Shown: positions 50,853 to 58,520 of the stretch, in pieces
Position numbering within the stretch: position 1 is the stretch's first letter
How the letters are laid out: each line of letters starts with the position of its first letter
Source of the DNA: Agromyces sp. SYSU T00194
GTDB taxonomy: Bacteria; Actinomycetota; Actinomycetes; Actinomycetales; Microbacteriaceae
DNA: 64,000 bases
Reading direction: 5' to 3'
Assembly: GCF_040496035.1 (NCBI RefSeq)
Contig: NZ_JBEPJZ010000002.1
Span: forward strand, 186,001-250,000
The notes under the pieces: model-generated
The model's database searches: none
Told to the model about the DNA's origin: nothing
The model's input: the letters and a program-made list of their open reading frames with translations, nothing else
Made by a program: the position numbers and the translations under genes

Positions 50853-51503
50853 ATGGACGACGTGGGTGGGAACTGGGCCTCGGAGTGGATCCGACGCAGC
50901 GCCGCGACGATCGCGGAGCACCGCGCGGAGTTGACGGCCCTGGATCGGGCGATCGGCGACGGCGACCACGGCGAGAACATGCACCGCGGATTCCAGGCCG
51001 CCCTCGAGGGCGTCGACGGCCTCGCGCCCGACGCCACGCCCGCCGACGCGCTCATGCTCGTCGCCACCACGCTCATCTCGACCGTCGGCGGCGCCGCCGG
51101 GCCGCTCTACGGCACGGCGTACCTGAAGGCCGCCGGGGCGGCGCAGGGCCTCGCCGAGCTCGGCCCGGCGGACGTCGTGGCGCTGCTCACGGCCGCGCGC
51201 GACGGCATCGTGCTGCGCGGCAAGGCCGAGTCGGGCGACAAGACCATGGTGGACGCCTGGACGCCGGCGGTCGATGCCGCGGCCGCGGCGACCGCCGCGG
51301 GCGCTGACGTGCGCGCCGTGCTCGAGGCCGCGGCGACGGCGGCCGAGGACGGCGCGGCGGCCACCGAGCCGCTCGTCGCCCGCAAGGGCCGCGCGAGCTA
51401 CCTGGGCGAGCGCTCGGCCGGCCACCGCGATCCGGGCGCGCAGTCGACGGCGCTGCTGCTGCGCGCGGCGGCGGATGCGGCGGATGCGGCGGAGCCGGCG
51501 TGA
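50853..51503 (+). CDS. dhaL: Dihydroxyacetone kinase subunit DhaL
   Basis: DhaL carries tightly bound ADP, rephosphorylated by DhaM, and passes phosphate to dihydroxyacetone on DhaK. The 216-aa protein has the Mg-nucleotide motif LDRAIGDGDHGENMHRGF and later STVGGAAGPLYGTAYLKAA and SGDKTMVDAWTPA. I chose the ATG at 50853 behind TGAGGAG. The C-terminus ends in a tandem run of GCGGAT codons (two CGGATGC heptamers). Its stop overlaps the dhaM start (GTGA). Confidence 0.95.
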   Translation: MDDVGGNWASEWIRRSAATIAEHRAELTALDRAIGDGDHGENMHRGFQAALEGVDGLAPDATPADALMLVATTLISTVGGAAGPLYGTAYLKAAGAAQGLAELGPADVVALLTAARDGIVLRGKAESGDKTMVDAWTPAVDAAAAATAAGADVRAVLEAAATAAEDGAAATEPLVARKGRASYLGERSAGHRDPGAQSTALLLRAAADAADAAEPA

Positions 51504-52192
51504 CCCAGGCTCCCGACGAGCCGCGCGTGGGCCTCGTCTTCGTCTCGCACTCGGCCGCCATCGCCGACGGCCTGGTCGAGCTCGCGCGGCAGATGGCGGA
51601 GGACGTCGTCATGGTCGCCGCGGGCGGCATGGACGACGGCGGCATCGGTACGAGCTTCGCCAAGGTCTCGGAGGGCATCGCCCGGGCGGACGGCGGCAAC
51701 GGTGCCGCCGTGCTCTTCGACCTGGGGTCGGCCGTGCTCACCGCGGAGACCGCCCTCGACTTCGTCGACGACGAGCAGCGCGAGCGGGTGCGGGTCGTCG
51801 ACGCGCCGCTCGTGGAGGGCGGCGTCGCGGCCGCGGTCGCGGCGCAGACGGGCGGCACGCTGGACGACGTGGTCGCGGCCGCAGAGGCCGCCGGGCGCGC
51901 GCGACCCGTCGTCGCCGACGCCTCGCCGGCGCACATCGGCTACGCGCGCACCGTGACGCTGACCAACGACGCCGGACTGCACGCCCGCCCGGCGGCCGAG
52001 TTCGTGCGCCTCGCGAGCACGTTCGACGCGCGGGTCCGCGTCGACGGGAAGGACGCGAAGAGCCTGCTGGCGATCATGTCGCTCGGCGCCGTGCGCGGGG
52101 ACCGGGTGACCATCTCCGCCGAGGACCCGGCCGCCAGGTATGCGGTCGACGCCCTCGCCGACCTCGTGGAGTCGGGCTTCGGCGAGCACTGA
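51500..52192 (+). CDS. dhaM: PTS phosphocarrier DhaM: EIIA(Man)-like domain fused to HPr
   Basis: DhaM links dihydroxyacetone kinase to the PEP:phosphotransferase system. The 230-aa protein has an N-terminal EIIA-Man fold (about 1-135; active His in VGLVFVSHSAAIADG). A C-terminal HPr domain (about 147-230) has the active His in NDAGLHARPAAEF and the KSLLAIMSLGA segment around the regulatory-type Ser. The partial enzyme I domain found in E. coli DhaM is absent, so a separate enzyme I must phosphorylate it. The GTG start is coupled to the dhaL stop. Confidence 0.93.
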   Translation: MTQAPDEPRVGLVFVSHSAAIADGLVELARQMAEDVVMVAAGGMDDGGIGTSFAKVSEGIARADGGNGAAVLFDLGSAVLTAETALDFVDDEQRERVRVVDAPLVEGGVAAAVAAQTGGTLDDVVAAAEAAGRARPVVADASPAHIGYARTVTLTNDAGLHARPAAEFVRLASTFDARVRVDGKDAKSLLAIMSLGAVRGDRVTISAEDPAARYAVDALADLVESGFGEH

Positions 52193-52208
52193 GCGCGCGG
52201 TCGACCGG

Positions 52209-52979
52209 TCAGTTGCCGCCCGCGACGCGGATGTCGGCACCGGTCGTGTACGAGGCATCCGCCCCGAACAGGTAGGCGACGGCACCGGCGGCCTCGTGCG
52301 GCTGCCCGGCGCGCCGCATCGGGATGTTCGGCGCACGCTCGGCGGGAGCGTTCGGCCGGCCCGCATCCGCGTGGATCTCGGTGTGCGTCGTGCCCGGTGA
52401 CACCGTGTTCACGCGCACGCCGACCGCGGCGAACTCCTTCGCGAGCCCGGTGGTGAGCGCGTTGAGCGCGGCCTTGCTCATGGCGTACGGCACGTACGTG
52501 TGCGGCGCGCCGCTGGTGGCCGCTCCGGAGGAGATGTTGACGATGCAGCCGCCCGCCCCGCCGCGATCGGTCGCCATGACGGAGATGGCGTCCTTCGCGA
52601 GCAGCATCGGCGCGCGCACGTTGACGTCGAACACGACCTCGGCCTCGGCCTCGTCGACATCGAGGAACTCGCCGATCGTGCCGGTGATGCCGGCGTTGTT
52701 CACGAGCCCGGTGATGCGGCCGAAGTGGTCGAGCACGGCGGGGACCAGCGCGTGCACGTGGGCGACGTCGCCCAGGTCGGCGTGCAGGATCGCCACCTCG
52801 CTTCCGGCCGCGCGGCACTCCTCGGCGACCCGCTCGACCTCCTCGCGGCGCACCCGGTAGGTGAGGGCGAGGTCGTGCCCGTCGGCCGCGAGGCGCCGGG
52901 CGATCGCGGCGCCGATGCCGCGTCCGCCGCCCGTGATCAGGGTGACCGGTCGGGCGTCGGGTGCGGGCGCGTCGCTCAT
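52209..52979 (-). CDS. SDR-family oxidoreductase (possible independent internal start)
   Basis: The 256-aa SDR domain has the cofactor motif TLITGGGRGIGAAIARRLA, LVNNAGITG, the catalytic Ser and YxxxK set (IVNISSGAATSG, YVPYAMSKAALNAL) and the C-terminal TTGADIRVAGGN. Substrate unknown; the 3-oxoacyl-ACP-reductase-like classical family prefers NAD(P)H. The ATG at 52979 lies 6 nt after TATCGT (52986-52991), the leaderless pattern seen at many genes here. However, the frame has no stop upstream and continues into an EamA transporter, so a fused product is equally allowed by the sequence. Confidence 0.85.
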   Translation of the reverse strand: MSDAPAPDARPVTLITGGGRGIGAAIARRLAADGHDLALTYRVRREEVERVAEECRAAGSEVAILHADLGDVAHVHALVPAVLDHFGRITGLVNNAGITGTIGEFLDVDEAEAEVVFDVNVRAPMLLAKDAISVMATDRGGAGGCIVNISSGAATSGAPHTYVPYAMSKAALNALTTGLAKEFAAVGVRVNTVSPGTTHTEIHADAGRPNAPAERAPNIPMRRAGQPHEAAGAVAYLFGADASYTTGADIRVAGGN

Positions 52980-53909
52980 GGGCCCACGATAGCCCGGCGG
53001 CTGCTGCGATCGGCTCCCGGGGCGCAGGCCCCGGAACTGCACGAGGAACGTGCCCGCCGCGACCACGCCGAGGCCCAGCCACTGCAGCGGCGCGAGCGGC
53101 TCGGCGAGGAAGATCGCCGCGAGCACGGCGATCTGGATGAGCATCGTGTTGTTGATCGCGGCCGACGGCGCGGCCCGGAGGGTGCGCAGCGTGTGGTTCC
53201 ACAGCGTCCAGGCGAGGGCCGTGTTCACGACCGCGAGCACGACGATGATGCCCCACGCCCGGGCGGCGATCTCGGGCACGTCCTCGCTCGCGAGGCCGGT
53301 GCCGAGCAGCAGCACGGCGCCGATCGCCATGGAGGGCGCGGTGACCGCGAGCGCCGAGAGGTGCGCACGCCCGTTGACGCTGCGGCCGAGCACCGCGGAC
53401 GCCGCGTTGGCGAGCAGCCCGACGAGTCCGACCAGCACGCCCGCGAGCGTCGCGCCGGCACCCCCGCCCGCGACGAAGTACGTCACGCCGCCGACGACGG
53501 TGAGCGCGAGCCCGAGGACGCCGCCCCGTCCGACCCGCTCACCGAGCGCGAGGAGCGCGCCGACCGCCACCGCGACCGGCGTGAGCGAATAGAAGAGGCT
53601 CAGCGTCGCGGCGGGCAGGAGCGCCAGCCCGACGAACTGCGCGCCCTGCGTGATCGCGTACATGACCGCGCCGAGCGCAGCGAGCTCGAGCCAGCCCCGC
53701 GGGGGGAGCGCTCGGAGCTCCGCCCGGACGCGCGGACGTGCGAGGGCGACCGCGAGCAGGAGCACCGCAGCGAGCCCGTAGCGGAGGCCGGCGAACGTGA
53801 GCGGCGGCAGGTCGTCCTCGAGTCCGATGCGGATCAGCACCCAGGACGACGACCAGAGGAGGGTGACGAGGAACGCCTGGGCCGTCGCGACGAGGAGCTG
53901 GCGGCGCAT
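52209..53909 (-). CDS. EamA-family transporter reading in frame, without a stop, into an SDR oxidoreductase
   Basis: From ATG 53909 the first 310 residues form a complete EamA/DMT transporter with ten hydrophobic helices in two repeats (SSSWVLIRIGLEDDLPPLTF, FVGLALLPAATLSLFYSLTP, NTALAWTLWNHTLRTLRAAP). Such proteins export metabolites or amino acids. The frame then continues through a short hydrophilic linker (RGLRPGSRSQQPPGYRGP) into the SDR domain and stops at 52209, giving 566 aa in total. A GTG at 53918 is an alternative start. Either a real fusion, or a transporter that lost its stop beside a gene with its own promoter, would explain this. The transporter call is firm; the product boundary is not. 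Confidence 0.72.
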   Translation of the reverse strand: MRRQLLVATAQAFLVTLLWSSSWVLIRIGLEDDLPPLTFAGLRYGLAAVLLLAVALARPRVRAELRALPPRGWLELAALGAVMYAITQGAQFVGLALLPAATLSLFYSLTPVAVAVGALLALGERVGRGGVLGLALTVVGGVTYFVAGGGAGATLAGVLVGLVGLLANAASAVLGRSVNGRAHLSALAVTAPSMAIGAVLLLGTGLASEDVPEIAARAWGIIVVLAVVNTALAWTLWNHTLRTLRAAPSAAINNTMLIQIAVLAAIFLAEPLAPLQWLGLGVVAAGTFLVQFRGLRPGSRSQQPPGYRGPMSDAPAPDARPVTLITGGGRGIGAAIARRLAADGHDLALTYRVRREEVERVAEECRAAGSEVAILHADLGDVAHVHALVPAVLDHFGRITGLVNNAGITGTIGEFLDVDEAEAEVVFDVNVRAPMLLAKDAISVMATDRGGAGGCIVNISSGAATSGAPHTYVPYAMSKAALNALTTGLAKEFAAVGVRVNTVSPGTTHTEIHADAGRPNAPAERAPNIPMRRAGQPHEAAGAVAYLFGADASYTTGADIRVAGGN

Positions 53910-54050
53910 CCGTTTCACCCCGTCCCGGTCAGCTCGCGGTGGGGCTCGGTGCGGCGGGGGCCATGGCGCCATGGTAGCGGGGCGCACGCGGGTCGGCCCC
54001 GTGTGCACACCCGGTGCGCCGGGCGCCCCGGAGCGGGCAGGATTGGGGGC

Positions 54051-55313
54051 ATGTCGGCTTCCCCCCGCACGTCCCCCCGCGCGCGGGTGCACGGCGCGCG
54101 TCGCGAGCGCGTCACCGGTGAGAGCGCGGGGCAGGCGATCCGCATCGGGCTGGCCACCATCACGCTCGTGCTGCTCGCGATCGCGGCGATGCGCGCCCTC
54201 GCCGCGGGCACCCCGGCCATCGGCGTGATCACCGTCTCGCTGCTGTTCACGGCGTGCTCCATCGCCGGCGCGCTGCTCGGCGACCAGATGCGCGAGCCGA
54301 GCATCGCCGCCAGGTGGCTGGCGCTGGTCGTCCTGGCCTGGATCACGTGCGTGATCGTGTCGCCCGAGTACGTCTGGCTCGCCTTCCCGATCTGGCTGCT
54401 CGCGGGGTTCATCCTGTGGCTGCCGGGCGCGCTCGTGCTGAGCGCACTCGTGCTCACCATCACGATCGTCGCGCCCGTGCTGCACGGCGGCGAGACGACG
54501 TACGCCGAGGTGATCGGCCCGCTCGTCGGCGGCGCCTTCGCGGTCGGCATCTCGCGCGGGTACCTCGAACTGCTGCGCGACGCGCGCGAGCGTCGGCAGC
54601 TCATTGCGTCGCTCACGGCGGCGCAGCAGGAGGCATCCGACCTGCAGGAGGAACTCGCCCGCACGCAGCGCGAGAGCGGCGCCGGCATGGAGCGCACGCG
54701 CCTCTCGCGCGACATCCACGACACCGTCGCGCAGAGCCTCACCTCCATCGGCATGCTCGCGCGTGCGGCGCAGGCCGCGAGCTCCCAGCACGACACGCAG
54801 CTCGCGCAGATCGAGCTGCTGGCCCGCGAGGGGCTCGCCGACACCCGGCGGATCGTCAACGCGCTCACGCCGAGCGAGCTCGAAGGATCGGGGTTGGGCG
54901 ATGCACTGCGACGGATGCTGCGCCGGCTGGAGTCCGACACCGAGATCCGCACCGACCTCCGCGTCGACGTCGACGGGCCCGCGCTCTCGACCGCTGCCGA
55001 GATCGCGCTGCTGCGCACCACGCAGTCCGCACTGGCGAACGTGCGTGCGCACGCGCACGCGACCAAGGTCGTCGTGAGCCTGGCCGACGTGGGAGGCGGC
55101 GTGCGGCTCGACGTCGTCGACGACGGGGTCGGCTTCGACGCGGCGCAGTGGAAGGCCCGGCGCGCCGGCCGGGGCCCCGGGGGATACGGGCTCCGGGCGA
55201 TGCGGGCGCGCCTGCGCGACCTCGGCGGCGACCTCGACGTCGAGAGCTCGCCCGGTGCGGGAACCGCGCTGTCGGCGTCCCTCCCGCGCGTGGCGGCCGG
55301 AACCGCGGGATGA
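54051..55313 (+). CDS. Two-component sensor histidine kinase (HisKA_3/NarL type)
   Basis: The 420-aa protein has a membrane part with five or six helices (about residues 30-175) and a short coiled coil. The dimerisation/phosphoacceptor motif is LSRDIHDTVAQSLTSIGML, with the phospho-His in DIHD. An HATPase domain follows (LANVRAHAHATKVVVSLADV, VVDDGVGFD, GYGLRAMRARL). With no large extracellular loop, it probably senses a membrane or intramembrane signal. CAGGAT lies 7 nt before the ATG. It overlaps the response regulator by 4 bp. Confidence 0.92.
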   Translation: MSASPRTSPRARVHGARRERVTGESAGQAIRIGLATITLVLLAIAAMRALAAGTPAIGVITVSLLFTACSIAGALLGDQMREPSIAARWLALVVLAWITCVIVSPEYVWLAFPIWLLAGFILWLPGALVLSALVLTITIVAPVLHGGETTYAEVIGPLVGGAFAVGISRGYLELLRDARERRQLIASLTAAQQEASDLQEELARTQRESGAGMERTRLSRDIHDTVAQSLTSIGMLARAAQAASSQHDTQLAQIELLAREGLADTRRIVNALTPSELEGSGLGDALRRMLRRLESDTEIRTDLRVDVDGPALSTAAEIALLRTTQSALANVRAHAHATKVVVSLADVGGGVRLDVVDDGVGFDAAQWKARRAGRGPGGYGLRAMRARLRDLGGDLDVESSPGAGTALSASLPRVAAGTAG

Positions 55314-55933
55314 GCGCGCTCCGCGTGCTCCTCGTCGACGACCACCCGGTGGTGCGCGCGGGCCTGCGCGCCGTGCTCTCCGCGACCGGTGACCTCGAGA
55401 TCGTCGGCGTGGCCGCCACCGGCGAGGAGGCGGTCGCGCTGGCGAAGGTGCGTCGTCCCGACGTCGTGCTCTGCGACCTGCGCCTGGGGGAGGGGATGGA
55501 CGGCGTGGGCACGACGGCCGCACTCCGCGCCGCGGACCCCGCACTCGTCGTGGTGATGCTCACCACGTTCGACCGCGACGCGGAGGTGCTGGCGGCGATC
55601 GAGGCGGGGGCATCCGGCTACCTGCTGAAGGACTCGACCCCCGAGGAGATCGTCGCGGGCGTCCGGAGCGCCGCCCGCGGCGGCACCGTGCTCTCACCCG
55701 AGCTCAGTGCCCGCGTGGCATCGGTCGCCGGTTCGTCGCGGGTGACGCTCACGCAGCGCGAGCTCGAGGTGCTGCGCGCGCTCGACACGGGTGCCTCCAA
55801 CCGCGAGATCGCCCGGCAGCTGTTCGTCAGCGAGGCGACCGTGAAGACCCACCTGGTGCACCTGTTCGAGAAGCTCGGCGTCGACTCGCGCACGCGCGCG
55901 AGCGCGGTGGGGCGCGAGACCGGCCTCATCTGA
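55310..55933 (+). CDS. NarL/LuxR-family response regulator
   Basis: The 207-aa protein has a receiver domain (VLLVDDHPVVRAGLRAVL, phospho-Asp in VVLCDLRLGEGMDG, YLLKDSTPEEIVAGV). A LuxR-type helix-turn-helix follows (LTQRELEVLRALDTGASN, FVSEATVKTHLVHLFEKLGV). It is translationally coupled to the sensor kinase by an ATGA overlap and forms a complete two-component system with it. The targets are unknown. Its 3' end overlaps the facing AraC-type gene by 8 bp. Confidence 0.94.
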   Translation: MSALRVLLVDDHPVVRAGLRAVLSATGDLEIVGVAATGEEAVALAKVRRPDVVLCDLRLGEGMDGVGTTAALRAADPALVVVMLTTFDRDAEVLAAIEAGASGYLLKDSTPEEIVAGVRSAARGGTVLSPELSARVASVAGSSRVTLTQRELEVLRALDTGASNREIARQLFVSEATVKTHLVHLFEKLGVDSRTRASAVGRETGLI

Positions 55934-56810
55934 CCGCGCGCGTGCCGTCGGGCTCGATCGGCAGCCAGAGCTCGCAGGTCGCGGTGGCGAAGTCGGGCGC
56001 GCGTTCGAGCACCGCGACCATCGACGGACCGGGTCGCAGGCGCCACGGGTTGGACGGGAACCAGTCGGTGGCCGTCGCCGACCAGGTCGACTGCAGCGCC
56101 GACGGGTAGTCGCCCTCGGCGCGGAAGACCGCCCAGGTGCCCGCGGCGACGTCGATCACGTCGAGGTCGTCAGGCACCGCGGCATCCGCTCCCAGGGCGA
56201 CGCCGTGCAGGTAGGTGAGCGCGCTGCCCTCGGCGGCGTCGGGATCGACGTCGGCGCTCACCTGGAGCAGGCCCGCCGGCTCGGTGCCGCTCAGCGACTT
56301 CAGCCGCTCGTGCTCCGCCACCGGAAGCGCGGCGATGTGCGCCTGGATGTGCGGATTGGCGCCACGGTGGACGAGCGGCACGCGGGCGGCGTGCCCCACG
56401 AGTTGGAATTCGGGGCGATCGATGATGCGGGCGTCCATGGAGATGTTCCCTTCGACGGTCAGGCGGAACCTGAGCTGCGGTTGCGTGCGAAGGGTGCCGC
56501 CATCGCGGCGCACGTCCGCCGGGCTCGCGCCGTGCACCGCACGGAATGCCCGGGTGAACGCCTCGACCGAGCCGTAGCCGTAGCGCACCGCGATGTCGAG
56601 CAGTCGCTCGTCGCCGCGCAGGTCCGCGGCCGCGACGGTCATCCGCCGTCGCCGCACGTACTCCGACACGGGCATGCCGGCCAGCGACGCGAACATGCGG
56701 CGCAGGTGGTACTCGGTCGTGCCGAGTTCGCGGGCGAGGCCGGGCACGTCGAGATCGTCCGCGAGGTGGTCCTCGACGAACTCGACGAGTCGGTTCAGGT
56801 TCGCGATCAC
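55926..56810 (-). CDS. AraC-family regulator with GyrI-like effector-binding domain
   Basis: The 294-aa protein has two AraC helix-turn-helix motifs (LARELGTTEYHLRRMFASLAG and ERLLDIAVRYGYGSVEAF, with FRAVHGASPADVRR). The C-terminal domain (about 125-294) is GyrI-like (ARIIDRPEFQLVGHAARVPL, VAAGTWAVFRAEGDYPSAL, LWLPI), the Rob/BmrR type of small-molecule-sensing fold. The GTG at 56810 (VIANLNRLVEFVEDHL) follows GGGAGC; longer frames lack homology. It is probably a multidrug- or lipophile-responsive activator. It is divergent from a small membrane protein gene, with a 10-bp repeat tract in between. Confidence 0.88.
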   Translation of the reverse strand: MIANLNRLVEFVEDHLADDLDVPGLARELGTTEYHLRRMFASLAGMPVSEYVRRRRMTVAAADLRGDERLLDIAVRYGYGSVEAFTRAFRAVHGASPADVRRDGGTLRTQPQLRFRLTVEGNISMDARIIDRPEFQLVGHAARVPLVHRGANPHIQAHIAALPVAEHERLKSLSGTEPAGLLQVSADVDPDAAEGSALTYLHGVALGADAAVPDDLDVIDVAAGTWAVFRAEGDYPSALQSTWSATATDWFPSNPWRLRPGPSMVAVLERAPDFATATCELWLPIEPDGTRAVR

Positions 56811-56887
56811 GGGTGCTCCCTTCGAGACGAGCTTCGCGGTCGTCCGGGCGCAGCACCCGACCGTTCCGGTCCGATTCGATCGTGCAC

Positions 56888-56923
56888 CATGCATGCCCAT
56901 GCATGCCCATGCGTGCCCATGCG
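56888..56923. repeat. Tandem 10-bp repeat (CATGCATGCC) in a divergent promoter region
   Basis: Three full copies and one partial copy of CATGCATGCC, the third with one change (CATGCGTGCC), are followed by CATGCG. The unit contains the palindrome GCATGC. The tract lies between the AraC-type regulator start at 56810 and the membrane protein start at 56959, one helical turn per repeat, so it could be a multi-copy operator. Confidence 0.8.
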
Positions 56924-56958
56924 GACGATCGCGACCGTGCGATCGCTACGTTGGTCGC

Positions 56959-57354
56959 ATGCCGTTCGCCCTGGTGCTCACCGCCGTCCTGTTCGTGCTC
57001 GCCGTCTTCCAGTTCGCGCTCGTGATCGGCGCGCCGCTCGGCCACTTCGCGTGGGGCGGCCGGCACCGCGTGCTGCCCGCGCGCCTGCGGGTCGGCAGCG
57101 CGGTGTCGATCGTCGTCTACGCGTTCATCGTGGCGATCGCCTGGGATCGCGTGGGGCTCATCGACGTGTTCGGCGCGCAGTTCTCGGAGGTCGCGATGTG
57201 GGTCGTCTTCGGCTACCTCGCGCTGGGAATCCTGATGAACGCGGTGTCGCGCAGCGTCGCCGAGCGCGCCCTGATGGTGCCGGTGTCGATCGTGCTCGCG
57301 GGCTGCTCGCTGCTCATCGCGCTGGGGTACGGCGAGCTGGCGACCGCCGCCTGA
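56959..57354 (+). CDS. Small integral membrane protein, function unknown
   Basis: The 131-aa protein has four predicted transmembrane helices (about residues 3-25, 45-65, 75-97 and 105-125). It has short basic loops (WGGRHRVLPARLRVG) and no recognisable catalytic motif. I do not recognise a named family. The ATG lies 6 nt after TACGTT (56947-56952). It is divergent from the AraC/GyrI-type regulator, which makes it that regulator's most likely target. Confidence 0.78.
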   Translation: MPFALVLTAVLFVLAVFQFALVIGAPLGHFAWGGRHRVLPARLRVGSAVSIVVYAFIVAIAWDRVGLIDVFGAQFSEVAMWVVFGYLALGILMNAVSRSVAERALMVPVSIVLAGCSLLIALGYGELATAA

Positions 57355-57356
57355 TC

Positions 57357-57372
57357 TCAACCGTTCGGTTGA
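57357..57372. promoter_or_regulatory. Inverted repeat TCAACCG-TT-CGGTTGA, candidate TetR-type operator
   Basis: A 7-bp perfect inverted repeat around TT lies 55 bp before the DUF2871 start, in the 73-bp gap after the preceding gene. The size and symmetry resemble TetR-family operators. No tetR gene is present within the window. Confidence 0.5.
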
Positions 57373-57427
57373 TCCGCTCGGTCGCAGGCCGGGAGAGGCT
57401 GTCACGGCAACCTCGAAAGGATTCACC

Positions 57428-57874
57428 GTGCGCCGTCTCTTCACCGCCTCGTTCACGTATCTCATCGCCGGGGTGCTCTCCGGCCTGTTCTACCGGGAGT
57501 TCACGAAGCTCAACGGTTTCCCCGAGGGGGAGTCGACCCAACTCGGGCTCGCGCACACCCACCTGCTGACGCTGGGGTTCGTGGTGCTGCTGGTCGTGCT
57601 GGTGCTCGAGCGACTCTTCGCACTCTCGCGCAGTCGCCTGTTCGGCTGGTTCTTCTGGACCTACAACACCGGTGTCGTGCTCACCTCGGCGATGCTCGTC
57701 TGGCACGGCTCGCTGACGGTGCTGGGGGAGGAGCCGGGCGCGATGATCGCCGGCATCGCCGGACTCGGCCACATGCTGCTCACCGCGGGCCTGGTGCTGC
57801 TGATGTCGGCACTCGGGCGTGCCCTCGGGCGAGAGCGGGCGGATGCCCCTGAGCCGGCCGCGCTCGTTGCCTGA
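57428..57874 (+). CDS. DUF2871 membrane protein
   Basis: The 148-aa protein has four transmembrane helices and the DUF2871 signature near its N-terminus (FTYLIAGVLSGLFYREFTKL), with LGLAHTHLLTLGF and a GHMLLTAGLVLL segment. Conserved His residues within helices (AHTHLL, LGHML) resemble heme- or metal-ligand positions, but this is speculative. GAAAGGATT precedes the GTG. An inverted repeat upstream may control it. Function unknown. Confidence 0.87.
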   Translation: MRRLFTASFTYLIAGVLSGLFYREFTKLNGFPEGESTQLGLAHTHLLTLGFVVLLVVLVLERLFALSRSRLFGWFFWTYNTGVVLTSAMLVWHGSLTVLGEEPGAMIAGIAGLGHMLLTAGLVLLMSALGRALGRERADAPEPAALVA

Positions 57875-57884
57875 CGCGTGGGCG

Positions 57885-58397
57885 TCAGTTCGAGAAAGGC
57901 AGGTATTCGAAGGAGTACCGGGCGCTGGCGCAGAGCTGCCCGCCGCTGGACAATTGCTGGATCGTCACGAAGACGTCGGCGCCGTCCTCTTCGCCGCCGG
58001 GGCGGGTGATCGTGAACTGGAGCCTGCCTTGCGCGTCGAGCGTGTCCGCCCTCACCGGGAAGTCCTGAGGGAAGGTCGTGACGCCGTTGATGCCGGTGAA
58101 GTCCAGTCCCTCCACGGCAGTGACCCGGATGGTCATCTCGGCGGCGATCGCCGCCGATGCATTCGTCCCGTAGTTGAGGCTGACGTCGATCGAGTCGACA
58201 CCCTGATCCAGCTTCGAGGTGCCCACGAAGAGCACGCAGACCGGTGCCGGTTCGCTCGCGGCGGCGACGGGAACCGTCGCGGCGAGTGCGATCGTCGGGA
58301 GGGCCCAGGCTGCGCCGGTGACGATGCCTCGGCGCGAGAGCGGAGTGGGCTCGACGTGACCGTCGCTCTGGCTGCGGTGGGGCGTGCTCGGCGACAT
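57885..58397 (-). CDS. Tat-secreted small protein, function unknown
   Basis: The 170-aa protein starts with a long hydrophilic stretch, then a twin-arginine signal (SRRGIVTGAAWALPTIALAA) probably cleaved after VAAAS. The mature part of about 120 residues looks like an all-beta domain with two cysteines (PVCVLFVG and GQLCASARY) that could form a disulfide. No family is recognised. GAAGGAG precedes the ATG. It converges on the DUF2871 gene. Confidence 0.75.
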   Translation of the reverse strand: MSPSTPHRSQSDGHVEPTPLSRRGIVTGAAWALPTIALAATVPVAAASEPAPVCVLFVGTSKLDQGVDSIDVSLNYGTNASAAIAAEMTIRVTAVEGLDFTGINGVTTFPQDFPVRADTLDAQGRLQFTITRPGGEEDGADVFVTIQQLSSGGQLCASARYSFEYLPFSN

Positions 58398-58520
58398 CGT
58401 GCTCCTTCGGGCGGCTGGGCTGGCGAGCGGAGCCGCCGCGAAGCGGAAGCGGACTGCGGCGACAGGTTCAGGCTAGCGGGGCCGACCTCACCGCGATAGG
58501 GCGAACCGCGTGGAGTTCGC

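Noticed and set aside
51466..51495. Tandem GCGGAT repeats at the dhaL end as a contingency repeat
   Set aside because: Only two to three copies of a 9-bp unit encoding Ala-Asp-Ala. Length changes would not shift the frame, so it is not a switch. It is noted only as part of the CGGATGC enrichment.
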